A stretch of DNA of 38,988 nucleotides from Sulfurimonas sp. (GTDB lineage Bacteria; Campylobacterota; Campylobacteria; Campylobacterales; Sulfurimonadaceae): contig JAKITC010000014.1 of assembly GCA_021648285.1 (NCBI GenBank), positions 1 through 38,988 on the forward strand, in the 5' to 3' direction. Below the pieces are notes generated by a model that saw nothing but the letters and a program-made list of their open reading frames with translations, was not told where the DNA came from and made no database searches. A program made the translations under genes and the position numbers. This document shows, one piece after another, positions 25,789 to 33,768 of the stretch. The first letter of the stretch is position 1. Every line of letters begins with the position of its first letter.

Positions 25789-27186
25789 ATGGCGTTTGTA
25801 CAATCATTTGGAGCGGCTAAGGTCGTCACAGGCTCGGCACATCTGCTAACTTTAGATAATGGAAAAAAAATATTGATAGATTGCGGAATGTTTCAAGGTG
25901 AGAATGAAGAGAAAAATACAAAAGAGCTGGAGTTTAGTTCAGATGAAATTGATTATTTGATTTTTACTCATGCACACCTAGACCATGTGGGACGTTCACC
26001 AATTATGTTTAAAGAGGGGTTCAGAGGTGAAGTTATTGCCACTCGTCCCACACTTGATTTAGCAAGTATCATAATGCTTGATAGTGCACATCTAATGAAA
26101 GAAGAATATCATTGGCGATTTAAAAAAGCACAAAGACGCGGTGAAGAAAATATGGTTAGCTCTCCTCTTTATACGGCACAAGATGTTGAATCATTATTAA
26201 CGCTAAAAAAACGCTATGCTAAATATGGCAAGATAATTCATTTGCAAAAAGATTTAAGTGTCACATTTCATAATGCAGGACATATTTTAGGTTCAGCTTT
26301 TGTTGAGATTCGTTTTGTTGAAAAGGGAGTTGAAAAATGTGTTGTTTTTAGTGGAGACTTGGGTAATAAGAATGATATTGTTCTGCCATCTCCTGAAAAT
26401 TTAAATGAAACAGATACTCTTTATATAGAATCAACATATGGTGATCGTAATCATAAAGATATAGATGATTCTGTAGATGAATTTAAAGATGTAATCAACA
26501 ATACACTTACAGATGGTGGGAATGTATTAATCCCTTCATTTGCTATTGAGAGAACACAAGAAATTTTATGTATGTTAAAATCAATGTATAAAAATGGTGA
26601 ATTGCCAACATGTAGAATTTTTTTAGATAGTCCTATGGCTATTCGTGCAACGAGGGTTTACAACAAATACACTGATCAATTAAGCCAGTTATGTCAAACT
26701 TTTTTGGAAGAGGATGGATCTGTTTTTGATTTCCCTCGGCTCGAATTTGTTAAAACTCCAGAAGCTTCAAAAAAGATTAATGAGATTCAAGATGGTGCAA
26801 TAATTATAGCTGGAAGTGGAATGTGCAATGGTGGGCGTATTTTACATCATTTTAAACATCGTTTATGGAACAAAAAAAATGCTGTTATGTTTGTTGGTTT
26901 TCAAGCGAAAGGAACATTAGGAAGACGCATTGTGGAGGGTGCAAAATGGATTGAGCTATATCATGAAAAAATCATGATTAATGCAAGTGTACATACCATC
27001 AACGGCTTTTCCGCTCATGCAGATCAAAGTGAATTAATAGAATGGATGGAACATTTTGAGAGACTTGGCAATGTTTTTTTAATCCATGGTGAAGAAGAGA
27101 AGCAGATTATATTTAAAGAGGCAATTATGCAAAAGCTTGATAAGAGAGTACATATTGTTGAGGGTGGTGAGATGATTTATGTTTAG
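25789..27186 (+). CDS. MBL-fold beta-CASP metallo-hydrolase (RNase type)
   Basis: A 465-residue metallo-beta-lactamase with an inserted beta-CASP domain and C-terminal RMMBL region, the plan of CPSF73-like and RNase J-like nucleases. The two-zinc site is FTHAHLDHVG at about residue 60, HNAGHILGSAF, and SGDLG. Beta-CASP motifs follow: NVLIPSFAIERTQEIL, FLDSPMA and AGSGMCNGGRILHHFKHRL. INGFSAHADQSEL supplies the last histidine. Enzymes of this kind cut RNA; the target here is unknown. It starts at an ATG with GGAG nearby. It stands between the dispersed repeat and the AMMECR1 operon, 69 bases ahead of the latter. Confidence 0.88.
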   Translation: MAFVQSFGAAKVVTGSAHLLTLDNGKKILIDCGMFQGENEEKNTKELEFSSDEIDYLIFTHAHLDHVGRSPIMFKEGFRGEVIATRPTLDLASIIMLDSAHLMKEEYHWRFKKAQRRGEENMVSSPLYTAQDVESLLTLKKRYAKYGKIIHLQKDLSVTFHNAGHILGSAFVEIRFVEKGVEKCVVFSGDLGNKNDIVLPSPENLNETDTLYIESTYGDRNHKDIDDSVDEFKDVINNTLTDGGNVLIPSFAIERTQEILCMLKSMYKNGELPTCRIFLDSPMAIRATRVYNKYTDQLSQLCQTFLEEDGSVFDFPRLEFVKTPEASKKINEIQDGAIIIAGSGMCNGGRILHHFKHRLWNKKNAVMFVGFQAKGTLGRRIVEGAKWIELYHEKIMINASVHTINGFSAHADQSELIEWMEHFERLGNVFLIHGEEEKQIIFKEAIMQKLDKRVHIVEGGEMIYV

Positions 27187-27255
27187 TAAAACTAAATTTA
27201 GTTTTTTCTAAAGTACAAAGGAGTAGAATAGGGAAAGTACAAAACAGGAGTTGAC

Positions 27256-27828
27256 ATGTTAGACTCTGTATTACTACGAATTGCAAAAAGTTCAATACTC
27301 GGCAGACTTGATGATAGTTACTCATTTGATAAAGAGAAACTGTTGAAGGACTATCCTTTTTTAAAAAAAGATGGTGCGGCATTTGTAACGCTTAAATATA
27401 ACAATAATTTACGAGGTTGCATAGGTTCTATAATTGCACATAGAACACTTCTAGATGATGTTGTCGGCAATGCTGTTTCAGCAGGTTTTAATGATCCAAG
27501 GTTTCAGCCTTTAACAGCAAATGAACTTCCGTATCTAACACTTGAAGTTTCAGTTTTAAGTGAACCTAAGATTTTAGAGTATAAAGATTTTGAAGACTTA
27601 TGCAACAAAATTACGCCTCACGTTGATGGTCTTATTTTAAAGCATGAAATTTATCAGGGAACTTTTTTACCTCAAGTTTGGGAACAACTTCCAACTCCAA
27701 AGCTTTTTTTAGAACATCTCAGTATGAAAGCCGGATCTAGTTTATCTATTTATGAAGAACATCCAACAATCTACAGATACAGCGTTGATGCAATAGAAGG
27801 TGATTACGATGAAGTATTACCGTTATAA
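27256..27828 (+). CDS. amrA: AMMECR1-domain protein (AmmeMemoRadiSam system protein A)
   Basis: A 190-residue AMMECR1 protein. The family hallmark LRGCIGSI is at about residue 54. AVSAGFNDPRFQPLTANEL and YLTLEVSVLSEP follow, and the end EDPLQ-type region is FLPQVWEQLPTPKLFLEHL. In many bacteria and archaea this protein is encoded with a radical SAM protein (AmrS) and a Memo-like protein (AmrB). The joint function is not established. All three positions exist here, but the middle gene has lost its core. CAGGAG lies before the ATG. The 3' end overlaps the amrS remnant by 20 bases, as expected for an intact operon. Confidence 0.92.
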   Translation: MLDSVLLRIAKSSILGRLDDSYSFDKEKLLKDYPFLKKDGAAFVTLKYNNNLRGCIGSIIAHRTLLDDVVGNAVSAGFNDPRFQPLTANELPYLTLEVSVLSEPKILEYKDFEDLCNKITPHVDGLILKHEIYQGTFLPQVWEQLPTPKLFLEHLSMKAGSSLSIYEEHPTIYRYSVDAIEGDYDEVLPL

Positions 27829-27970
27829 AGATGAAAATAGTATTACATGTATATTGTGCAAGCACTACTGTACTCTAAAAAAAGATAGGCATGGCATATG
27901 TGGAGTAAACATCAACATAGATTCAAAATGTACATCATGCGGTGAATACATAGAAGGAGTTTGGTCATGA
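27809..27970 (+). pseudogene. amrS: AmrS with in-frame internal deletion (53 codons left)
   Basis: This 53-residue ORF joins the two ends of the radical SAM protein AmrS. The first 33 residues carry its N-terminal cysteine set (CILCKHYC, then RHGICGV; C14, C17, C21, C31). The last 17, KCTSCGEYIEGVW with C41 and C44, match the zinc-ribbon tail that normally ends the protein of roughly 340 residues. The whole SAM-binding barrel with its CxxxCxxC is missing, yet the frame is open. The start has AAGG upstream and overlaps amrA. The stop forms ATGA with the Memo gene. It may be a deletion scar kept because it maintains translational coupling, or a working six-cysteine metal-binding peptide. The junction lies near 27905-27925. 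Confidence 0.75.
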
Positions 27971-28755
27971 AAAGAGAGATGAGCGTAGCCGGCAGTTTTT
28001 ATCCGGCAAGAGATGTTGAATTAGAGAGATACTTTGAACACTTTAACGAAGTTTATGATGAGAGTTTTAAACTGCCAGATTTACACTCTAGAGCAGTAAT
28101 TGTGCCTCATGCCGGATATATTTACTCTGGATATACAGCTAATATAGCTTACAGAGTTCTGCAGCATAGCGGAATTGAAAACTTTGTTGTTATCGGTCCA
28201 TCTCATAGAGTTGGCTTTAATGGGATAAGTATGTGTGATTTTGCAAGTTATAAAACTCCTTTTGGAGATATACAAAGTGCAGAGAGTTTATATGAAAAAA
28301 TAAGTGATGAGTTCTCTTTAGAATGCATGACAACTGCACATTCAGAACACTCCACAGAGGTGCAGTTTCCTTTTATTAAATACTATCTGGGTGGTGCAAA
28401 CATCATAGAGCTTGTTTATAGCCAGACAGATCCGTCATATATATCAACAATTATAAATTTTGTTTTAAAACAAAAAAATTGTGGAGTTATAATAAGCACA
28501 GACTTAAGTCATTTTTACAACCTGGATGATGCGGATAGACTTGATAAAATATGTTTGTCTGCGGTTGATAAACTTGATTTGGATTTACTTCACGGCGGAT
28601 GTGAAGCGTGTGGTATAACAGGTGTTGAAGCGATGATAATGAGTGCTAAAAAACTGAATTTAAATTCACATATCCTTGATTACAGAACAAGTGCTGATTT
28701 CAGTGAGGATACAAGCAGAGTAGTTGGGTATATGAGTGCATGTTTTGATGAATAA
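27967..28755 (+). CDS. amrB: Memo-family protein (AmmeMemoRadiSam system protein B)
   Basis: A 262-residue Memo-like protein, related to extradiol dioxygenases. The metal-site histidines are in VPHAGYIYSGYTA (about residue 47), VVIGPSHRVGFNG, and TAHSEHSTEVQFPFI. ISTDLSHFYN and CEACGITGVEAMI follow, with DYRTSADFSEDTSRVVGYMS near the end. The MSVAGSFYPAR N-terminus is typical. The frame reaches a TTG at 27961, but the ATG at 27967 overlaps the stop of the amrS remnant (ATGA) and has GGAG at a fair distance. The small cupin gene starts within its last 8 bases. Biochemical function of the bacterial protein is unknown to me. Confidence 0.9.
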   Translation: MKREMSVAGSFYPARDVELERYFEHFNEVYDESFKLPDLHSRAVIVPHAGYIYSGYTANIAYRVLQHSGIENFVVIGPSHRVGFNGISMCDFASYKTPFGDIQSAESLYEKISDEFSLECMTTAHSEHSTEVQFPFIKYYLGGANIIELVYSQTDPSYISTIINFVLKQKNCGVIISTDLSHFYNLDDADRLDKICLSAVDKLDLDLLHGGCEACGITGVEAMIMSAKKLNLNSHILDYRTSADFSEDTSRVVGYMSACFDE

Positions 28756-29065
28756 GGCAAATATATTTGATTTAATACCAAAACAGTTGAATAAAGAACT
28801 GTTTGAAGAGTTAGTCTCAAAAGATGATTTGAAAATAGAGCGTATTGTTTCAAAAGGTCATGCAACAGCAGAGTTTGAATGGTATGAACAAAAAAGTGAT
28901 GAATGGGTGATTTTGCTAAAAGGTGAAGCTGTTTTATCATTTTTTGATGAAGATGATGTCAGGTTAAAGGCTGGGGATTATCTTAATATACTAGCCAACA
29001 CAAAACATAAAGTTTCATGGACTGTTCCTGATGAAGAAACAGTATGGCTAGCGGTGCACTACTAA
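28748..29065 (+). CDS. Small single-domain cupin
   Basis: A 105-residue cupin. The two conserved motifs are recognisable: EWVILLKGEAVLSF with the GxG-like turn, and LKAGDYLNILANTKHKV, where the final histidine of the metal site sits. SKGHATAEFEWYEQ provides the first motif. Such one-domain cupins bind small molecules or metals and have many roles; none can be chosen here. The ATG at 28748 overlaps the Memo stop by 8 bases, so it is the last gene of the amr operon. An upstream GTG at 28736 would add four residues. The 3' end is 10 bases from the convergent cytochrome gene. Confidence 0.8.
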   Translation: MNKANIFDLIPKQLNKELFEELVSKDDLKIERIVSKGHATAEFEWYEQKSDEWVILLKGEAVLSFFDEDDVRLKAGDYLNILANTKHKVSWTVPDEETVWLAVHY

Positions 29066-29075
29066 TATAAAATTA

Positions 29076-29957
29076 TCAGAGTTTTTTATTTGTTTTTACA
29101 TTTACAGGTTTTACTCTATCATAGTATCTTCTTGTGTGACAAACTGGGTTACAAGATCCACCTGTTGGAGTCTCTATAAACCTAAGAGAAAATTTTGTAG
29201 TACCAAATGTAGCAATATTGTTTAGATGATGTGGAAGATTTTTTGATCCATGATAGTCATGACATGTTTTACAAGTTATACGCTTTGTATTTACATGAAA
29301 AAAGTGAATATTTTTATCACCATTTCTAAATTCTGTAAACTCTTTTGTAGATTTGTCTGTTATCTTTTTAGGTTCATGACACTCAAAACAAATATATTTA
29401 TCAGCAGAGAAGATTGTAGATGGTTTTTCAGGAAAAGGCTTTTTTAACATTCTAAGATTATCCGAACCATGAGGGTCATGGCAAGCTGCACAATCACCCC
29501 ACATAATGGGTCCATGCAGATCAGGATTGTTTGCAAGGTGTTCACCCATATTTAAAAGCATCTTTCCATCTTCATCACGAGGGAGTTGTGAACTGTGACA
29601 TGTTAAACATATAGTTTTTGAATCTACTTCTTTTAATAAACTTATATTTGTAGAATTATGAGGATTATGGCATCCAAGGCAGCCAACCATATTGATAGCA
29701 CCATGTTTGTTTTTGGAGTTTTTAACTTTATGTTTTATATCTGTATGACACTTAAAACATAAGTCGTCACCTTGTATTATCAATTTTCCAGACTTCCCAT
29801 CTTTATCGGTATGACAAGCTGTACAGTCTTTTGATTTAAATGAAGTGTGCTCACTTAAAATTTCTGCATTTTGTTCAGCAAAAAGGGCGCTGAAAAATAG
29901 TATCATCAAGGTAGAGGTTTTAAGAAAAAACTTTACAATATTTAGTTGATAATTCAT
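29076..29957 (-). CDS. Octaheme-type multiheme c cytochrome (shorter paralog)
   Basis: A 293-residue exported cytochrome: signal peptide with hydrophobic residues about 9-26 ending LFA, then seven CXXCH sites (CTACH, CFKCH, CLGCH, CLTCH, CAACH, CFECH, CKTCH). A final CNPVCH site has three residues between the cysteines. GCHNPHNS and ACHDPHGSDN show the doubled CXXCH style of small-tetraheme and NrfB-like electron carriers. It would carry electrons in the periplasm; its redox partner is unknown. Its last 160 residues are very close to those of the upstream cytochrome, so the pair is a tandem duplication. The frame also has a GTG at 29969 that overlaps the previous stop (GTGA). I chose the ATG at 29957. 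Confidence 0.85.
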   Translation of the reverse strand: MNYQLNIVKFFLKTSTLMILFFSALFAEQNAEILSEHTSFKSKDCTACHTDKDGKSGKLIIQGDDLCFKCHTDIKHKVKNSKNKHGAINMVGCLGCHNPHNSTNISLLKEVDSKTICLTCHSSQLPRDEDGKMLLNMGEHLANNPDLHGPIMWGDCAACHDPHGSDNLRMLKKPFPEKPSTIFSADKYICFECHEPKKITDKSTKEFTEFRNGDKNIHFFHVNTKRITCKTCHDYHGSKNLPHHLNNIATFGTTKFSLRFIETPTGGSCNPVCHTRRYYDRVKPVNVKTNKKL

Positions 29958-29965
29958 TGTTAAAC

Positions 29966-31150
29966 TCACTTTAGTTTTTTATTTGTTCTTACATTCACAG
30001 GTTTTACTCTATCGTAGTACCTTTGAGTATGGCATATAGGGTTACAAGAACCGCCTGTTGGAGATTCTATAAATCTAAGTGAGAATTTTGCAGCACCAAA
30101 AGTAGTTTTACTTTTTAGATGATGAGGAAGATCTTTAGAGCCATGATAATCATGACAAGTTTTACATGAAATACGTTTTATTTTTACATGAAAGAAGTGG
30201 ATGTTTTTATCACCATTTCTAAAAGCTGTATGCTCTGTTGTAAGTTTATCTGTTATTTTTTTAGGTTCATGACATTTAAAACATATATATTTATCAGGAG
30301 AAAAAATTTCTGTAGAGCCCTCAGGAAAAGGTTGTTTTAACATTCTAGTATTATCTGATCCATGTGGATTATGACAGGCAACACATTCTCCCCAAAGAAT
30401 AGGCCCATGTAAATCCGGGTTGTCAATAAGGTGTTGTCCCATATTTTTGAGAAGTTTACCTTCTTCGTCTGTTTTAAGCGATGCGCTGTGACATGTCAGA
30501 CAGAGAGTTTTTGAATCCGGCGCTCTTAATAATTTGGCTGCTTTTGAAGAGTGTGGATTGTGACATCCAATACATTTATCACCCATCTCAATAGCACCAT
30601 GTTTTCTTTTAGAGTTAGTTATTCTTTCTTTTTTATCTACATGGCACATAAGGCATAAATCTTTTTTTCTATCAGCTTTTAATTGAAATTTATAATTTTG
30701 TGCATGAGGGTCATGACAGTTTATGCAACTCTCTTTTACAGGCGGATGTATATTATCACCTGATTTTAACATGTCTCCTTTTGGAGTGTGACACATAGTA
30801 CAAAGTTCGTTGATTGTGCCGGTAATTAAAAGTTTTGGATTTTGTGATTCATGCGGAGAGTGACAAAGTGTACAAGCACCGGCAGCAACGGGACCATGAG
30901 TAAAACTGTTTTTATCATAATCATCATGACACGAATAGCATAGTTCCGGCATATCAATTTTTAGTTTGGCAGATTTTCCATTTTTATCTGTATGACATGC
31001 ATCACACTTTCCCTTAGTATAAGAAGGATGCTTCATCATTTTTTTAGGTGGTTCAGATGTTTTTGGTGCCTCTTTGGCATAAACAGTAGTTGCAAATAGT
31101 ATTGACAGTAATAGTAAGAAAACAGAGCTTTTAAAAGAAAATTTTGTCAT
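29966..31150 (-). CDS. Dodecaheme-type multiheme c cytochrome (longer paralog)
   Basis: A 394-residue exported cytochrome with a signal peptide (SSVFLLLLSILFATTVYA) and eleven CXXCH sites, then a last CNPICH site with three residues between the cysteines. That gives up to twelve hemes. Four extra sites, compared with its downstream paralog, come from an N-terminal half. The C-terminal block from NPDLHGPILWGECVACH to KPVNVRTNKK is shared nearly residue for residue. Heme attachment would use the cytochrome c maturation system, not in this window. The ATG at 31150 has AGGGG eight bases upstream; the longer frame to 31189 has no such site. It follows modC by 48 bases on the same strand, so it may be read through from the mod operon or have its own promoter. 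Confidence 0.87.
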   Translation of the reverse strand: MTKFSFKSSVFLLLLSILFATTVYAKEAPKTSEPPKKMMKHPSYTKGKCDACHTDKNGKSAKLKIDMPELCYSCHDDYDKNSFTHGPVAAGACTLCHSPHESQNPKLLITGTINELCTMCHTPKGDMLKSGDNIHPPVKESCINCHDPHAQNYKFQLKADRKKDLCLMCHVDKKERITNSKRKHGAIEMGDKCIGCHNPHSSKAAKLLRAPDSKTLCLTCHSASLKTDEEGKLLKNMGQHLIDNPDLHGPILWGECVACHNPHGSDNTRMLKQPFPEGSTEIFSPDKYICFKCHEPKKITDKLTTEHTAFRNGDKNIHFFHVKIKRISCKTCHDYHGSKDLPHHLKSKTTFGAAKFSLRFIESPTGGSCNPICHTQRYYDRVKPVNVRTNKKLK

Positions 31151-31198
31151 AGTCATTACCCCTAAATTAAATGTGGTAAAGTATAACATAAATTTATA

Positions 31199-32062
31199 TT
31201 AAGTGGTTTGATTTTTCTTAAGATTTCCGTTAAAAGCTTTGGTGCTGACATTGACTAAATCACCAATTTTTAAATCTTTAGCTTCATCACCAGAGATAAC
31301 TATTTCAACCAGTTGTTGACCAATAGCTACAATGGCTATATAAATAATATCAACTTTTTTTATCTCTAAAAGTTCCCCCTCAAATGAGAATTTTTGGCTT
31401 CCCTGTGTACGAAGAAGAACCTCTTTTGGCTTCCCGTCATTTATGATTTTCCCATTTTCTAAGACTATAACTCTTGAAGCAAGTCTATAGATTTCACTTG
31501 GGTCATGGCTTACCATAATAGTGGTAGTGCCAAACTCTTTATGAAGAGCAAGTATTTCATTTTGAAGTTTTAGTCTCATGCTTGGGTCTAGCGCTGATAA
31601 AGGTTCATCCAAAAGTAGAATTTTTGGTCGCTTCATCATAGCACGACATAGTGCGACTCTCTGTTTCTGCCCACCACTTAGGGTTGTTACTGCTCTATTT
31701 CTAAACTCACCGAGTTCAGTTACTTCTAAAAGATGATCTGCCAGTTTTAACTCTTTTTTTACATAAAGCAGATTTTCTAAAACACTCATATTCTCAAACA
31801 GAGCATAGTCTTGAAAAACAAAACCAATCTCTCTCTTTTGAATACTCTTGCATTTGTGAGTGTCCAGCCAAATTTCATTGTCTACATGTATGATTCCATT
31901 AGTAGTCTCCAGTCCTGCCAATATGCGTAAAAGTGTAGTTTTTCCGCTTCCGCTTTTTCCTGAAAGTGCTACAAAATCACCCTTCTCAATCTCTAAAATA
32001 ACATCTAGTTGCATATCTTCTTCAACACCGTGAAGTTTTTTGTTTATATTTATGTTTATCAT
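31199..32062 (-). CDS. modC: Molybdate ABC transporter ATP-binding protein
   Basis: The 287-residue ATPase that drives molybdate import with ModB. Walker A is LSGKSGSGKTTLLRILAG near residue 36, then Q-loop FVFQDYALFENMSVLENLL, signature TTLSGGQKQRVALCRAM, Walker B ILLLDEPLSALDPSM and H-loop IMVSHDPSE. The C-terminal region from about residue 225 resembles a TOBE domain. It lies 4 bases after ptuB with no clear ribosome site: the upstream bases belong to the ptuB stop region. Its translation therefore probably depends on re-initiation after ptuB. Its natural partner modB lies on the other side of the ptuAB pair. Confidence 0.92.
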   Translation of the reverse strand: MINININKKLHGVEEDMQLDVILEIEKGDFVALSGKSGSGKTTLLRILAGLETTNGIIHVDNEIWLDTHKCKSIQKREIGFVFQDYALFENMSVLENLLYVKKELKLADHLLEVTELGEFRNRAVTTLSGGQKQRVALCRAMMKRPKILLLDEPLSALDPSMRLKLQNEILALHKEFGTTTIMVSHDPSEIYRLASRVIVLENGKIINDGKPKEVLLRTQGSQKFSFEGELLEIKKVDIIYIAIVAIGQQLVEIVISGDEAKDLKIGDLVNVSTKAFNGNLKKNQTT

Positions 32063-32066
32063 TGTT

Positions 32067-32648
32067 TCAACTATTTATCGCATATTTTATTAATGTTTGA
32101 TGGCACTTAAAAGCTTCAAATATAAGATAATTATCTACTTCTTTAAAGTCTTGGATTTGTAAGAGTATATTTTTTCTTTCTTCTACAAGTGTTATATGAT
32201 TTAAGCCAAAAACTTCAATAGTAAATTTTGCTTTTTTATTATTTCCTTCTAGTTCACCAAAGGCTGTAAATGAAAAACTATTTTCTATATCATCACAAAC
32301 TGGATTTAATATTTTTTTAAAATCTTCTTTGCTTAAATTAAAGTTATCTTTTTTACTTGAACAATGTTCTCTGTTGTTGCACGAAACAATTAAATTATTG
32401 TATTCTAAGGTTAGCTCTGGATGAGTATTTCGTGTTTTAAAATGGTCTATATTAGATTTATAACTATCTGAAGAAATCTTTTTTTCACAGTAAACACACA
32501 TTGACTCTTGTTCAGTCTGTAAAATATACTCTCTTAAATCTGTTCGAATATCACTTATTTCACTCCAAGAATCAGATTGTTTTGGATATTTTACTTTTTT
32601 CTTTTTTACTTTAAAGAAATCAGGCCCGCTCTTAGTTACCTGAATCAT
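32067..32648 (-). CDS. ptuB: HNH endonuclease, Septu PtuB-like
   Basis: A 193-residue TIGR02646-type HNH nuclease. The N-terminus MIQVTKSGPDFF and the zinc-HNH core MCVYCEKKIS ... NIDHFKTRNTHPEL ... YNNLIVSCNNREHCSSKK show the cysteine pairs and the catalytic histidine of the family. In Septu systems this nuclease works with the ATPase PtuA against phages; the pair also occurs in retron contexts, but no reverse transcriptase is present here. The frame goes further up to 32672, but the ATG at 32648 gives the family N-terminus. It overlaps the end of ptuA by 17 bases. Its stop is 4 bases before modC. Confidence 0.87.
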   Translation of the reverse strand: MIQVTKSGPDFFKVKKKKVKYPKQSDSWSEISDIRTDLREYILQTEQESMCVYCEKKISSDSYKSNIDHFKTRNTHPELTLEYNNLIVSCNNREHCSSKKDNFNLSKEDFKKILNPVCDDIENSFSFTAFGELEGNNKKAKFTIEVFGLNHITLVEERKNILLQIQDFKEVDNYLIFEAFKCHQTLIKYAINS

Positions 32649-33699
32649 TAGTTTCTCTTTTAAGAAGTTCAAGCTTTAACAGTCCAAAATCAATAATGTC
32701 ATTTTGCATCATAGTTTCTAATATAGTTAACTCTTTTTTAAATTCATCTGATTTAAACTCATTATTTAAAATCATATTTTTAACTTTGTCATACTGCTTT
32801 TGAACTTCTACATCTCGTAGTTCTGTAACACCCATAATATCTGTTAGAGCCTTGTTTACATTCATTCCATAAGCATCAGGAGAAAATGATTTAATATTAC
32901 TACCTTGTTTTACTAAAATTCTTAAATTTTCATTTGGTGTTGAGGCTACTATTTGAGGTGAGTGTGTTGCAATTATTATTTGATTATTATTTTGTTTTGC
33001 AAAATTTTTGTAGATTTTAACTATTTTATTTTGCCAAGATGGGTGAAGAGATATTTCTGGTTCATCTATTAGAATGATACTATCTTTAATATCTGAAATG
33101 TATAAATAAAATATTTTACTAAGAAGCTCTTTTTCTCCCGTTGACAAATCATCTATAGATATTTTCTCATTTAATTCATTGGTGAAAAAAATGTTTTTAT
33201 CTCTATCAATTCCACTAAATTCAACTTGGATATCTAAACCATCAAAAATATCATCTATTGTGTCCGTTAAAGTTTTATATGCTTCTTTTGCTGATAACTC
33301 TTTTTCAAAAACTAGAGTATCTATATATTTTAAAATCTCTTTTTTTATATCTTCTGTCTTTTGTTCTTGAGCTTTTATATATATTATTTTTTCTTCAAAT
33401 ACTCCACTATTCTTCATAGCTTTTGCTAGTCCATATGTTTTTTCTAAGAGATCATAAATTTCTTCTTTTATATTTACATCACCACCTAATTCTTCTATAT
33501 ATGCATTTATGTTCCCATTTAATTTACTACTCATATATTTAAATTTATCTAAAATAAATTCAAATAATGTAGTTTTACCACTGCCATTTATTCCAGCTAA
33601 AACTATTAGGTCTAAAGGCTCATTATTGCTATCTGAAAAGCTAATATCAAAATTTTTAAAAACTTTATAATCATCTATATGTATATCTTTTATTTTCAT
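32632..33699 (-). CDS. ptuA: ATPase of a Septu-type defence pair (PtuA-like)
   Basis: A 355-residue ABC/SMC-like AAA ATPase. Walker A AGINGSGKTTLF is near residue 36, and the signature IDDLSTGEKELLSKIFYLY near 193. Walker B SIILIDEPEISLHPSWQ and switch histidine IIIATHSPQIVAS follow. Between them is a helical, charged insertion (residues 60-160). Next to an HNH nuclease this is the PtuA/PtuB arrangement of Septu, an anti-phage system in which the complex is thought to degrade DNA. The C-terminus of about 90 residues is helical and may bind the nuclease. AAAAGG lies eight bases before the ATG, and TATAAT with a palindrome sits further upstream. Codon use is more A/T-rich than modB and modC around it. 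Confidence 0.87.
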   Translation of the reverse strand: MKIKDIHIDDYKVFKNFDISFSDSNNEPLDLIVLAGINGSGKTTLFEFILDKFKYMSSKLNGNINAYIEELGGDVNIKEEIYDLLEKTYGLAKAMKNSGVFEEKIIYIKAQEQKTEDIKKEILKYIDTLVFEKELSAKEAYKTLTDTIDDIFDGLDIQVEFSGIDRDKNIFFTNELNEKISIDDLSTGEKELLSKIFYLYISDIKDSIILIDEPEISLHPSWQNKIVKIYKNFAKQNNNQIIIATHSPQIVASTPNENLRILVKQGSNIKSFSPDAYGMNVNKALTDIMGVTELRDVEVQKQYDKVKNMILNNEFKSDEFKKELTILETMMQNDIIDFGLLKLELLKRETNDSGN

Positions 33700-33731
33700 T
33701 ACAAATACCTTTTTAAATACTACAGTTAGTA

Positions 33732-33750
33732 ATTATACTATTAATAGTAT
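33732..33750 (-). promoter_or_regulatory. Promoter with palindromic operator for ptuAB
   Basis: On the minus strand TATAAT (33737-33732) lies 33 bases before the ptuA start. It overlaps a perfect 16-base palindrome, ATACTATTAATAGTAT, at 33735-33750. Such overlap is typical of a repressor site, but no repressor gene is nearby. It also places the promoter in the 69-base gap after modB, so ptuAB need not rely on the mod promoter. Confidence 0.5.
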
Positions 33751-33768
33751 GAAATTTATGTTTTCTAC

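Noticed and set aside
32067..33699. A retron with ATPase and HNH effectors
   Set aside because: No reverse transcriptase gene and no msr/msd-like sequence is present in the surrounding mod operon.
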